A stretch of DNA of 64,000 bases from Watersipora subatra (taxonomy: Eukaryota; Bryozoa; Gymnolaemata; Cheilostomatida; Watersiporidae): positions 14,328,108 to 14,392,107 of the forward strand of contig NC_088717.1 in NCBI RefSeq assembly GCF_963576615.1, written 5' to 3'. Positions 1 through 11,128 of this stretch are shown one piece after another. A model generated the notes under the pieces. The model made no database searches. It was not told where the DNA came from and saw only the letters and a program-made list of their open reading frames with translations. The position numbers and the translations under genes were made by a program. Each line of letters begins with the position of its first letter. Within the stretch, counting starts at the first letter, position 1.

Positions 1-360
1 ATTAAAATGTTAATTATTAAATATTAACAACGACAGACTTTAAGAATTATGTATATATAGATAGATAAATTATTATATTTAGCTTAACTATAATAAAACA
101 GTATGATAAACTATAGTATTTATTATAACAAATAATTTATTATAATAAGTTTCAATGTTGTTTTAATATAGTTAATTATATTATAATAAATTATACTACA
201 ATATTATTATAATATTATAATATAATGATTATAATACAATTATTATATTATAATTATTGTGATATACTTATAACAACTATATTATAATTATTATATACAT
301 ATTATATATAATGATTATGATATATAATAATAAGTATTATATACAATGATTAAAATTTTA
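1..360. repeat. AT-rich low-complexity DNA
   Basis: Almost pure A/T with many TAATAT and TATTAT runs. No coding frame, RNA gene or recognisable element was seen. It lies downstream of the His-rich minus-strand gene and may be 3' flank. Confidence 0.7.
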
Positions 361-528
361 ATTATTATATTAAAGATTTAGAGTAAAGTTTGAATGGTTT
401 CGAGAGACCAGAAATGGATAAACAGGTTTTTAGCTACTAAGCGTGGTAAAACTTTCTTCGAGGTACAGCAATGATCTAATGTCAGGCGTAAAGAAACTAC
501 TGATTATAATGTTAAATATTAGTATTAG

Positions 529-3500
529 TTAGTAGAGTGTAACAAACCCACATGAATATACGCAGGTAAAAAAAGCAAGAATTGGGCAGCAGAAGAAAGC
601 GCAGGCAGCGAGGGTATAGTAAGTATCTGGTGCCATGTCTACAACAGAACACGCGTATATTATGAGTAAACCATGCGCATGAGCAAATGATGCTATGTAT
701 AAAAAAAATTACATATTTCAAAATTAATTTATAATATGTATTCCTTACTTATAATTCCTGATAAAATACATCCTTTTAAAAAAATTTTTATTATAAAAGG
801 AAAAAGATGTGAGTTTTTGCTAATGTTTTGCTTAGATCCTTTTGGTAATAAACAAACACATAGCAGTAATGTTGTGTTTACCTTTTGTATAAAATTTACA
901 GTAATTCCACACAAGATGATATAACACAGAACAAAATCACTCTGTACAGATCTGTTAACAATAGTATTAAAAAACTTTTACTGAATTAAATTTACTTTGA
1001 TATTTTAAAAAGAATCAAAATTAAGTTAGAGGATCAGATAATTTTGAAACTTTAAAATATGAGTTTAAGTTAAAAACAGTAACAAGTATTTAAGTCAGTG
1101 ATAAATGAAAATATGATAAATACGGTCACTTTCTGATAAACTCTACTAAAATTTGTGTAAGTCCACCTTCATGAATATTATGTTAGCAGTAATGATAAGG
1201 CAAGAAAGCTGCTACATGGAAATCTAGCCTGAATTCAGTTTGAAAATGTTCATCAAAATATTTCTTCAACTTTTCTAGCTTTTAACCTTCAGTAAAGTAT
1301 CAGTATTTTAGAAATCAAAGGTGACAAATAACTTGATTAGTCCAGGCTGTCACGTTGAAGTGGCTTTACTGAACCTATCAGGGGTCAAACTATAATTATA
1401 CATGAGGTATTGCTTTCTTTAATGATAAATTGTAATAAACCATAAACAAAACCAATATAAATTTGTAAGATAAGATGCATTAATATACTATGCATGTTTG
1501 TGATACCTCAATAAATACGGAAATTTACTTAACAGTTGGAAAACCTGTGAGCCAATAAGAGCATGCTCTAAACATGTCATATACAACTAGCAACAGTATT
1601 TACTTGTACAAAGCCTTAGAAATTACTAAGTTTCCATGCAGTGATAGGGTAGCGACACACCCCCATATAGTGCTGAAATGTCATCATGGCAACAGCTGTG
1701 TCGCTCTCATTTTGTCATGACTCGGTGGCGCTGTTTGGAAGCAAAACACCGTGTGATGCGATATCTTTGTGATATATTTGAACCATGGAAACGGCGCCGC
1801 ACTTGTACGTTCACATATGTCTTGCTTTCTTGTTTCTTCCTATGTAGACATATGCCTCAATATAAGGCGTTGGTTAGCTATCGCTCTGCTATAGCCGCCC
1901 TATCGAAACGTGATTTGATGTTCAGCACAGTGTAGCCCTTCAACACTGGTACACTCAGGTGTCGCTACACTATCACTGTATGGAAACTTAGTGATAGCGA
2001 ATGATTGAGGCAGCAAAAATGTATGTATGAGTATCCATCAGAAGAAAATGATGTCAGCTCAAATATACAAGAGTTTGCAGCTCCTGTAGCAATTGCAAAA
2101 GAATTGACCAATCAGGGAGATAGATAACTACAAAAGCAATCTAATTTAATGTTACAATATTCCACCTTTCTAATAGCTTATGATAATATTTTCATTTAAT
2201 GAACTTTTATTATTACTACATTATAATATTATATTTTAATACAATATATTAATATATATCATACTATATATAATCTATAATAATATAATATGGTACACAT
2301 TACAAAATTATTTGATGTCTTTTTACCGTCTTCGGCGTATTGAGTAGCTTGGTCTATTTTATCACCCCTCTCCATTGCTGAAGCGGATCTTATCTTGTGA
2401 TGAGATCTCGAACCTACAAATATTTTAATGTATAAAATGTTAGTTTATATATACATATATAAACTAACACTTTACACATATATATGTGTAAAGTGCTAGT
2501 TTAAATATATATATTTAAACTCACTTAAAACTTTGCGATTTGAGTATATTAAAATTGAAAATTGAAATTACATGAGATTTGACTAAAATCTTTGTGTGAC
2601 AGTTACCGGATGTCAATGTTTGAGCCTTTCATAGTTAGTATAATAATATGTATTATTATGCTAGATATAAAAAGCTTGCTAGTATTAATCACTGTCAAAC
2701 ATTGACATCCAGAAACTGTTTTGTGATCAGGGAAAGCATTCGCAGAGGTTTTCTAAAACTGCATGCTGGTCTATGAACAAGTCAGCATGTCTCCTAAGCA
2801 TAGATAAATGCTGTTCTTTTTTTAACAACAAAAGCAAAGTTTTAGTAGAGCGGTAGTTTGTAAAGACTCTTACCACAGTCTACGCAAATAGAAAAACTTT
2901 TAAGCCTTTGATACTGCGCAGTTAGCATAGCTTGAGCTCATACAGTATTGTTACTTACTTGGAGCTCTTAAAACTTCTTTTTCAGACTTGTCTAAAACAA
3001 AAATAGCACATCACATGAAATATTATAGTGGCTAGATAGTACATAAATTGCATTTATATTAGAAACTACAGTGCTGTACAAGATGTTAGCCTAACATTCT
3101 AAAAATTCTAATATATCATTTTAGAAACACATTAATAGCGTACACTCATGATTAATAACGAATTAATGAAAATTTTCAAGCAAAATTAGTAACGAATAGT
3201 TTTAATCGAACTTTTGAATAGACATTTAAAGAGTCATATGTAAATTTCTGTTTCAGGTGAATTTATACTGGAAGTTTTGATTTTGACTTCTGTCTGAAAG
3301 ATAATAGTTACTTTATAAATGAACTACGATAACAAAATATTTTCTGCTTTTTTGTTTGCTCGTTTTTCTGTTTGTTTCATTTATTGTAAGCCTAATGTAT
3401 GTATGTTGATTGATTCACAGCTATATACAAGTTGACTTAAAGAAAAGCTATTCACTAAAAAACAAGTCATAGAGCTATATTAACTCTAAATGCTTATGTC

Positions 3501-6500
3501 AATTTGTCAGAGAATATTGTGTATTATTTAACAGCTTAATAAGGTTTATCCTCTCTCATCTTACAGCTGTCAGCTAATACTAATTAGTAACAATGATAAT
3601 AGTAATGCTAACAACAAACAAAATAATAATAATGGTGTTTCAATAATTACAATAATAGTAGTAATATTCGTAATCATGATAACAATATTAATACTAATAA
3701 TAATTATAATAATAGTAATATTAATAATGCTTGTAGCATAATCAATATTAATAATAAAAGCTTGCTCAGTGTGAAAATAAGGAGAGGCATGACAAGGCTG
3801 AACAGCTTGTACATTGAAACATGTGGTAAGTATGAACTACCACATGTAATGAACTGGTACGACCATGCAGCTGAAAAAGTTGCGAAGAGCAACAAGGCGA
3901 CAGCACTGTGGGATTTCACTATACAAACAGACCAAACCATACAGGCAAAGAGACCAAGCATATTAGTATTAGATGAAGAACTAGATCATGTGTGGTTGGT
4001 AGATATTGCTGTGGCTGGTGATGAGAGAGTGGAAAGGGAAGAAAGGGAAGATGTCAGTGAGTGCAATACCTGTTGTGATTGGAGCACGGGGGTGTTAGCA
4101 AACCTAAGAGGGAATTATAAAAAATGGACATGGGAAGGAAAAAGAGACGGAGAACAGATTTCTGCTCTGTTGGGATCTGTAGGAATATTACCAAAAATAC
4201 TGGATATCCAAGGTGAGGGGACCTTACTGAATACCAGTGTACTACCAGACAAAGACTGTTATCCAGTAACAGGAATAATAAGGATAAAAATTTTAACTAT
4301 CTTTTGTTCATGACAAACTTTTGTTTTTCTCAGGTTATTTATTACTGCTTGCTTCAAAAATATATGAAAAAACTAAAGTTAATATTATGAAACTTTTGTC
4401 AAACTCCGCCTTGCAAAGATCTGTTTATCTAGTTTATTTGCCAGCCAAAGATATAGACAGAGAAGTGTTATAATATACACTAGATGTGAAAGCCTCGTTA
4501 GTGTTTGTCACTGTCAAATACTGACATCCAAAAACTGTTTTTGCAAACAAAAAGCCTTCACAGAAGTTTACAAAAATGGTTTTATGTTCTGCATGAGACA
4601 ACGGGTGTTCTGCATGAGACAACGGGTGTGCTGGTTTATGAACAGGTCAGCACGACTCCCCAAGCATTGATAAATGATGTTCTTGTTATAAGCCGGAAGC
4701 AAAAGTTTAGCACAGTAATAGTTTATAAAGGCTCTACCACAGTCTACAGAAATAGTTAAACTTTTAAGCCTTTGATACTGCGCAGTTAGCAAAGCCTGAG
4801 ATCATGCACTATGGTTACTTACTTGGAACTTTTGAAATCTGTTGTGCAGACTTGACTAAAACAAATATAGTACATCAAATGAAATATTATAGTGTCCAGA
4901 TGGTAAATAGATAGCATTTATATTCAAACCTACAGCACTGTATAAAATGTATGTTTATGTGTTTCGGTGTAGAATGTTTTTAAAATGTTAAACTTACATC
5001 TTGTACAGTGCAAAATTCTTCTGAAAAAACTTCTTACAAAAGTGCTAAAAGCATTTAAAATGTCATTTTTTTAAAAATTCTAAGTTTAGATTTATAATTG
5101 ACTCCAACTTAACAAAGAAGTTCAGGCAGAGTAACTGGCAGCTTCAATTGAACTTTATATTAGACATCTGATAACCCATATACATGTATATAATAGTATA
5201 AATTGATGTTTTAGGTGAATTTATACTAGAAGCTTTGATTTCGATTTTTGAAGACAACGGTTACTTGGTAAATGAAGTATGGCTATGCTGTAAACCTGTT
5301 TATTTATTTTTCATTTGTTTCTTCATTGATGCACCGCTAGATATTTAAAGAAGAGCGATTATTCACTAGAGAACAAGTCATAGAACAGTGTGCTAGCCGA
5401 TTGCGGGACCTTGGACTAAGAAAAGAAGACTACATTGCGACTGATGCCAGGACTGAGCTGAACCCCAACTCTGCTGATGACACCGCCCTTGATAGAACTT
5501 TTGGGTGATTAAGGATCGGCTACTGAGATGGCCTGGCAACCAAGGGACAGGGCTTAACAGCACATAGAGACTATAAAAGGAGTTCTGATGAGCCAAGAAA
5601 CATACTCGTCATACATGACAAACTTTTATGTTTCTCAAATTATTTGTTGCTGCATGTTCAAAAATATTAAGTAACCATGAATTTATTAATTAAACTCTTC
5701 TAAGAATGAACCTTTGAGAGATCTGTTTCTCTTGTTGATTTAGCAGTCAAAGGTATACACAAAGAATCTATTCGGCTATCACAATTATCCAATGTTTATC
5801 GAGCAATCATATCTAATACAACAACCATTACCTCAAAGTTAGTTTTGATACTTAGGAGTTGTGCTCACCTATACCATGCTTGGAAGAAAACTCCTCAACT
5901 ACTTGCTCATAACGCTCTCTCGTATTTTCGGTCACAAAACCGCCGCTCTGGATGCTTGTCTTCAACCTTTCGGTAGATTTATTTGAATTTGACTCAGCCT
6001 ATTCAAAAAAACAACAGCGCCATAAATTGTTAAAGAAAAAATAACTCTCCCGTATTGCGATAATCTATGCATTTAATAAAACCAGTAGATGGTGTGTTTT
6101 CAAATGGGAGTATTAAGGCCTTATTGCATCAGGCACCTTACTGTAACAATCGTTATGCTCGCTACTCTACAATTTTTTTTTCTTCAATTGGTTGAGCCAT
6201 TAAATTACTTCGTTGTAGCTTGAAGAATTGTTAATATTTAATCATCTGACAACCAACAAGGCCAACCAAACAAGCCTTTTAAAATTTGTTTAGGCTGTTT
6301 AACTAGATTGTAACAGGAGTTGTTTTCCGCTAATCTAAAAAAATCAACTCCTTTTCATTCAAGGGACCTTGCATAGGTTACAGAAGCTATGATTTATTTA
6401 GAGGAAAGAATGTAGTAGGAAGTACATTATATAAGTAGGAGAGCACAACTACTTAGTTATGTGATAATGTTTTATACACACCAGACCAGTGATTTAAAAT

Positions 6501-8676
6501 CGCTCTTTGTAATATCTGTAGTAATAATAGGAACGATTAAAATTATTTACTGTTCTTACCCAAGACCATCATCATTATTATTACTATTATCATAAGCTAT
6601 TTTTATTTGTATACTAGCAGAGTGCCGGGCATTGTACAAGTATTAAAAATTAGCTTATAAACAGTAGGAGGTAATGTAGTTGCTTGCCACCCGCCATTAG
6701 CCTGGCACATTGCCAATGGCTAACTTGAGTAAGCTTACTAATAAGAGCCATGAGAGCAAGCATAAAATTACGTTGAGCGGTAACGGAAAGCAGTAGCGCA
6801 TTTTTGCCCACATAGCGACATATATCGCCCAAAGACTCCATCAATCTCACATAGCTTAATTGGTAAGGTATTTGCCTGAGGAACAGAAGGTCCCAAGTTC
6901 AAATTTTCTGCAATACGGTTTCTTCATTCCTAAATTTTAATAGTAATGGCTGGACAAACCGAAGTACACGCAGACCCAAACTTGGAGATTTATAAATAGA
7001 CATTAAAAGCTATTCTTCTCTGTAAATCGTGATTCTTATTAGCATGCTATAAAAACATGAACAACTTTTTTTTGCCTTTAGCCTTCACCTTTACAAATTA
7101 TTCTTTAGGTTGCTGCATTTCACTTGTCATAAACTGGACAGTTTTAGTTGCACTATTTGTAGTATATCTTACATCTAGTACCAATTAGGAGAAAGGGGCA
7201 CATAATACATAAAGCCACTTACATTCAACCTCCGATCTGAAGCCACTTGTGGCCTAGAAAGAGATTCCATGTCAGGTGGTTCTTCTACAAGGATAGGAAA
7301 ATAAGGTGTAAGTTTGCATAACGGTGTGTTATGGCTGCATGTGTATGTGTTCTTGTACATATACATGAGCGACCATTAATGTTTCTAAGCTGTGGTGTGA
7401 GCCTGAATGCATTCATGCATGTGCTGTGCACACAAATGCATGTGAGTGTACACATGCCTAAGTAAATGTATGCAAAACACATGAGAAATATCTTGGAAAG
7501 ATTCAAAATTAGTTGGAGAAATCGGAAAAAGATACACAATCACTCTTACAATAAGCTCTAAAGGGGGATATTAAAATGGTTTGTTGCTTTCAGACTTCCT
7601 ATTCGCGGTTAGTTAGTATAGGTAGTTTACACTGTAATAACCCAAATATAATGCTCCCTTTTGTTCCAGACTTTATCATAAGCTGAGAGAGTATTATACT
7701 TGAGTAAGCGTTATACTTGAGTGATGACAGTGATAATATATTAGTATGGCAGCAAGGTTTGTGAAAAACTGATATGTTGAAACTTGAGAGCTTACTTTTG
7801 CTTCCAGGTGATGTACGGATGTCCTGCAATGAGTAAAAAACATGTCATTACATATCAAACTTGCTGCATGCTCCTTCTTATCACACATCAATTGTGAAAA
7901 CCAATGTAAGGTGCCATATCTAATGAATCTATGAGCAAAGGTTTACTATTTTCACTAAGCATCTATCATAAGAACGGAAAAAATGAGAACAAATCGTAAA
8001 ATGGAAATCATTTACAAAAACACCAACAACAACGGTCTTGCGACAACATTAATAATTCTGAAATGATGATGACTTTGTGCTGTTTGTTAGTCCCTACATT
8101 TCCTTGGTCTCTTGCATTATTTGATGATTTGCCAACCTGCTCTTTGGATGAGTGATGTTTCTCTCCATGCCTGTGATGGCTTGATGATCTATGATGGTGT
8201 CTTTTTTTATGTTCATGGTGACTTGGTTCATGCTTGTGATGACTTGAATCATGCTTGTGATGACTTGACTCATGCTTGTGATGACTTGAATAATGCTTGG
8301 GATGACTTGACTCGTGGTCCTGATGACTTGACTCATGGTCCTGATGACTTGACTCATAGTCGTGATGACTTGAATCATGCTTTTGATGATTTGAATGGTG
8401 CCTGTGATGACTTGAATCGTGTTTGTGATGGCTTGAAAGCGGTTTGGGATGACTTGACTCAAACTTGTGATGACTTGACTCGTGTTCATGATGACTTAGC
8501 TTATACTCATGTCCGCTAGGTATGGGCTCGAGTTCTTTATTTTGATGCTGACCTTCTCTGCCTCTTTGATGACTACTAGCCTGCTTATGAAAACTCTGCT
8601 GATGTGATGAGGCTTGCTGAGACAAACCTTCGCCATGCAATGATTTTACACTCTCAAACTTATCGAGCTTTGCCAT
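529..8676 (-). CDS. Histidine-rich heptad-repeat protein with C-terminal hydrophobic segment (spliced, unrecognised family)
   Basis: I assembled eight exons by splice signals and phase: 8137-8676, 7796-7823, 7223-7284, 5869-5998, 4823-4855, 2959-2991, 2327-2413 and 529-638. They join in one frame to 340 residues. Residues 61-158 are 14 heptads of the type SHHKHES, rich in His with Ser and Asp/Glu; the middle is polar and charged; the last 35 residues contain a Cys-rich hydrophobic stretch (about 311-335, with FFCCPILAFF). That stretch loosely resembles the first membrane segment of CD225/dispanin proteins, but the rest of that domain is not visible. The His tracts could bind metal (inference). 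An intron precedes the ATG (acceptor just before 8683), so a 5'UTR exon lies further upstream. The first five joins are the best supported. The last exon is weakest, and a different 3' end below 529 is possible. No family is recognised. Confidence 0.55.
1625..1992. mobile_element. MITE-like element with 34-bp terminal inverted repeats
   Basis: The left arm (1625-1658) and right arm (1959-1992) are inverted copies over 34 bp with two mismatches. Both run from ACTAAGTTTCCAT to GCGACAC. About 300 bp lie between them with no convincing transposase. An 85-codon open frame inside has no recognisable domain and is probably chance. Target-site duplications are not clear. Confidence 0.75.
2463..2505. 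repeat. AT-rich palindrome in an intron
   Basis: CTAACACTTTACACATATAT is followed by its near-perfect inverse, giving arms of about 18 bp with no loop. The outer ATATATA runs extend the symmetry. It lies in intronic DNA of the His-rich gene. Confidence 0.6.
2600..2720. repeat. Inverted repeat (24-bp arms)
   Basis: A 24-bp arm near 2601-2624 (CAGTT..CGGATGTCAATGTTTGA) recurs inverted near 2695-2719. The spacer is about 70 bp of AT-rich DNA. Only the right arm is present in the second copy of the larger tandem duplication (near 4510). Confidence 0.55.
2959..2991 (-). CDS. 33-nt micro-exon, copy 1 of a duplicated pair
   Basis: Same borders as the copy at 4823-4855 (TTTTAG acceptor, CCAA/GTAAGT donor), both ends phase 1, encoding KSEKEVLRAP. 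Reading it in another phase meets a TAA, which supports the chosen phase. Either copy can be included or skipped without a frameshift. Confidence 0.6.
3588..3762. repeat. Degenerate AAT/ATA microsatellite
   Basis: Imperfect AAT, AGT and ACA-type triplets run for about 170 bp immediately before the reverse-transcriptase fragment. Nothing coding was seen. Confidence 0.7.
3762..4313 (+). mobile_element. LINE reverse-transcriptase C-terminal fragment
   Basis: An uninterrupted 183-codon frame. Its first half matches the region downstream of the catalytic core in LINEs of marine invertebrates: a W-x-FTIQTDQTI segment, then a KRPSILVLD..VWLVDIAVAGD..V..EERE block. No reverse-transcriptase catalytic motif or endonuclease is present, so this is a truncated, non-autonomous remnant. 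It lies antisense to the His-rich gene in an intron and in only one half of the local duplication. The family is inferred from the motif, not from a search. Confidence 0.7.
4823..4855 (-). CDS. 33-nt micro-exon, copy 2 of a duplicated pair
   Basis: The exon has a TTTTAG acceptor and a CCAA/GTAAGT donor, and enters and leaves in phase 1. It encodes KSAQQISKVP. Its partner at 2959-2991 has the same length, phases and borders and encodes KSEKEVLRAP. The flanking introns are also similar, so this is an exon copied by tandem duplication. Confidence 0.6.
6606..6965 (+). mobile_element. tRNA-like SINE, family A copy 1
   Basis: Shares with 9766-10120 and 57318-57655 a head ending TATTAAAAAT..GCTTATAA, a GCCTGGCACATTGCCAATGG core, and a tail with an A-box-like TAGCTTAATTGGTA and a B-box-like CCAAGTTCAAAT, followed by TTTTAATAGTAATGGCTGGA. 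It lies in an intron of the His-rich gene on the opposite strand. Confidence 0.7.
8137..8676 (-). CDS. His-rich exon with 14 tandem 21-bp (7-residue) repeats
   Basis: This is the first coding exon of the His-rich gene. The acceptor lies just upstream (TATTGCAG before 8683) and the ATG is at 8676. I end it at a CAG/GTTGGC donor, because that alone gives phase 0 into the next exon. Residues 1-60 are Gln/Ser-rich, 61-158 are the heptads, and 159-180 are a second His cluster. The frame reads on past the donor to a stop at 8008 with non-repetitive sequence, which I take as intron. Because the unit is 21 bp, the complementary strand is also open across the repeat, giving Asp-Asp-Leu and Ile/Thr-rich shadow frames that should not be called genes. 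Confidence 0.7.
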
Positions 8677-8683
8677 GTTTGGC

Positions 8684-11128
8684 CTGCAATACAGAAATAC
8701 CTTAGATGCAATGCTGACCAATCCATCTATCGAGCAGTTAACATATTTTTTTAAAGTAGAAAATACTGCGAACGGCAATATTGGTTTTATTGGCCTGTAT
8801 TCATAGTCAAGATGCAACATTCACTATTTTTTTGCAAAAATGTAGGTGTTAATTATGTGTGTTTGATAGTATTTATAATACAAATGTATTTCGAATCAAT
8901 TTTGTCCATGATGTTTTGGCAAATGCTTGTTAAAATATAACTTTATTTGAATGCCACATTTGACTGTACAACGATCATGCAACACCAGTACTAACTACTG
9001 CATCTAAGGTATTTCTGCACGAATCAAAAAGCATTTGCTCAAACAAAAGGCGAACTACATGTATTCCACCACAGGTTTTTTACCATAAACATGTTTATAT
9101 CTGCTGACAGAGAGTTACCATCAGCAAACCACAATTCTGAGCAAAACCTGAATACTATCTGCTACTAGTTGCAAAGTTGTGGTAGTTACTAGTTGTACTA
9201 CATGCATGATCTTTTGGCATCAGATCTCTAGCTGCTAGCAAATATTATACATGTACCCTTCACAAAACCGCTGTCACCATGGTGAATAAGAATTAGCCAA
9301 AATACGCCAGAACATAGGCACCCGTTAAGTAGAACTAAAGGCTATACCAAAGGACTACCCAAGATTAACAGACCCTTGTTATAATTATTCACACAACTGT
9401 CCACAAGCGTGTGTCTGCTGCCTCAGCAGCGGTACTACTAAGATTAGCAATATGACTCACTTGGAATGGTAGGCATTAGCGGTGCAGCGGTCAACAATAG
9501 AGTGAGTTGCGTCTTGATGACATCACCTCTTCACAGCAGCAATATTTGTACTATTATTTGTAGAGCATAGGAAATATAACTGCACAATGCAAAACATACA
9601 TCCACATTGGCATTGCTATGAAGCGTAGCAAACATATTTCTCTATTGGAAGCAAGTATTATGATTAAAAACAATGTTTAAAACTTTTTGTGATTATGGTC
9701 GAATTTATGTAAAATCTGTGCTAAAAATTTCGTCTCACTGATGGTTCCATTTTCATGACTTTACTAGCTGTGCTACCCGGCGTTACCCGGGTGTTAAAAA
9801 TCAGCTTATAAACAATGAGAGGTAATGGGAGTTGCCTGCCACTTGCTATTAGCTTGGCACATTGCCAATGGATAATTTGAGTAAGCTTACTAATAAGAGC
9901 TATCAGCTTCTCGTGATGTTAAGCCATCACCCTGCATAGTAGTAACGAAAGCCGTTGAGTATTTGCTCTCATATGCCGACATTAATCTCCTAGGAATCTA
10001 TCAAGCTTGTGTGAGTGAATTAGTAAGGTGTTGTACTGGTGAACTGGAGGGTCTGAGATCAAATCTCTTGCAATATGGATTTTTTATTCCAAGATTTTAA
10101 TAATTATAGCTGGAACTAGACACCTACCCACAAACTTTGAGAAAGATATAGATTTCAACTAAATGTTTGTTGATACAATCTGCATGAAAATTTTGAATGT
10201 TTCTTGGAAACTATAAAACTTATCAAGCAAATTCAAAAGGCAGCCATATAAATCAGTCCCTTGGACTGCAACCTATACATTAATTCATGTGTACATGTCA
10301 TTTTTCACTCTCATATTCACAGTGGAGTACGACATCAACTGGACCCTTTTGGTGGAAAATTGAAATTCTCATTTTCAACATTGTTATTAATCATGAATTT
10401 AATCAATGGCCATCAATTACATATTAAATTATTCCTCTTTTTATCCCGACTTCAAATATGTAAACCGAACAGCTCTAAAACTATGTTATTGAATGATTAT
10501 GAACACTACATATACTTTTATTTGCCTCCTCCGAGTTATATACTTGTATACATGTGTATAATTTATGGCTATTGACTAAATTCGCAATGTGTAACAATGT
10601 TGTAATGAGAATTTCCACTTTCCAATAAAGTGGGCCCAGTTTACTTCGCACACAACTGTAAGTGTAAAGCAGATAATAAAATTAGGGTTCTAAAGCTGTT
10701 TTCGCTGGACTCATAGATAAAACCCTCAACCGATCAAATCAGCTCATAGCCCAAGCACTTACAGATGCTTATGACAACTTAAATTGACAAATAAAGCTGC
10801 TGCTCTAGAAAACCTAAAGCATCATGATAGCCTTAGTGTAATGATTCCCTTGCATGAATATACCATTAACATTGTCGGACACTCGCTAACTGGGAAAGAT
10901 CGTAAGCTATAAGTCTTGAATATTTATGTTCAGTCCAACTAATTTATGATGACTATCAGAGTAAATTATTATTATAAAGTAAAAATCAGAATACTGTGAC
11001 ATCATATCGGTACAAAGTAGAGACGTAATGTGTTGATGTATGAATGAAATCAACAAAACCTGAATGTTATTTACCTCAACAAACTACCATTTCATTCAGT
11101 CAGAAAGGCATATTATCTGTGTTCAAAA
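8684..11128. other. Intergenic region between the His-rich gene and CWC15
   Basis: About 2.4 kb between the first coding exon of the His-rich gene and the CWC15 stop, both on the minus strand. It must contain the promoter and 5'UTR exon of the His-rich gene, which I could not place. A SINE lies at 9766-10120. No other supported gene was seen; the open frames here lack splice or domain support. Confidence 0.5.
9766..10120 (+). mobile_element. tRNA-like SINE, family A copy 2
   Basis: Starts CTAGCTGTGCTACCCGGCGT and follows the same order of blocks as the copy at 6606, ending in TTTTAATAATTATAGCTGGA. The tRNA-like part has GTGAGTGAATTAGTAAGGTG and CTGAGATCAAATCTC. Confidence 0.75.

Larger units (their letters stand above)
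2655..5770. repeat. Tandem segmental duplication (two diverged copies)
   Basis: Copy 1 (about 2655-4470) and copy 2 (about 4478-5770) share a long collinear series of similar blocks: CTGTCAAA..TGACATCC (2691 and 4510), TTTGATACTGCGCAGTTAGC (2908 and 4770), the micro-exons, a CAAGTCATAGA block (3460 and 5375), a CATGACAAACTTTT block (4308 and 5612) and an AGATCTGTTT block (4420 and 5720). Copy 1 is about 500 bp longer because it holds the AAT-rich and reverse-transcriptase segment. The duplication carries one 33-nt coding exon per copy. Confidence 0.75.

Noticed and set aside
3762-4313. Host protein-coding gene
   Set aside because: The conserved IQTD, LVLD and DIAV pattern marks it as a LINE reverse-transcriptase tail.
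4998-5020. 23-nt exon of the His-rich gene (AAGAATTTTGCACTGTACAA type)
   Set aside because: It has plausible borders but leaves phase 0, which does not fit the phase-1 micro-exon downstream, and it arose from an inverted intronic repeat.
8112-8519. Plus-strand 135-codon frame with DDL-HAC repeats
   Set aside because: It is the antisense shadow of the 21-bp repeat in the His-rich exon, with no splice or start support.
10261-10575. 104-codon plus-strand frame
   Set aside because: Composition is like translated AT-rich non-coding DNA, with no splice signals or recognisable motif.
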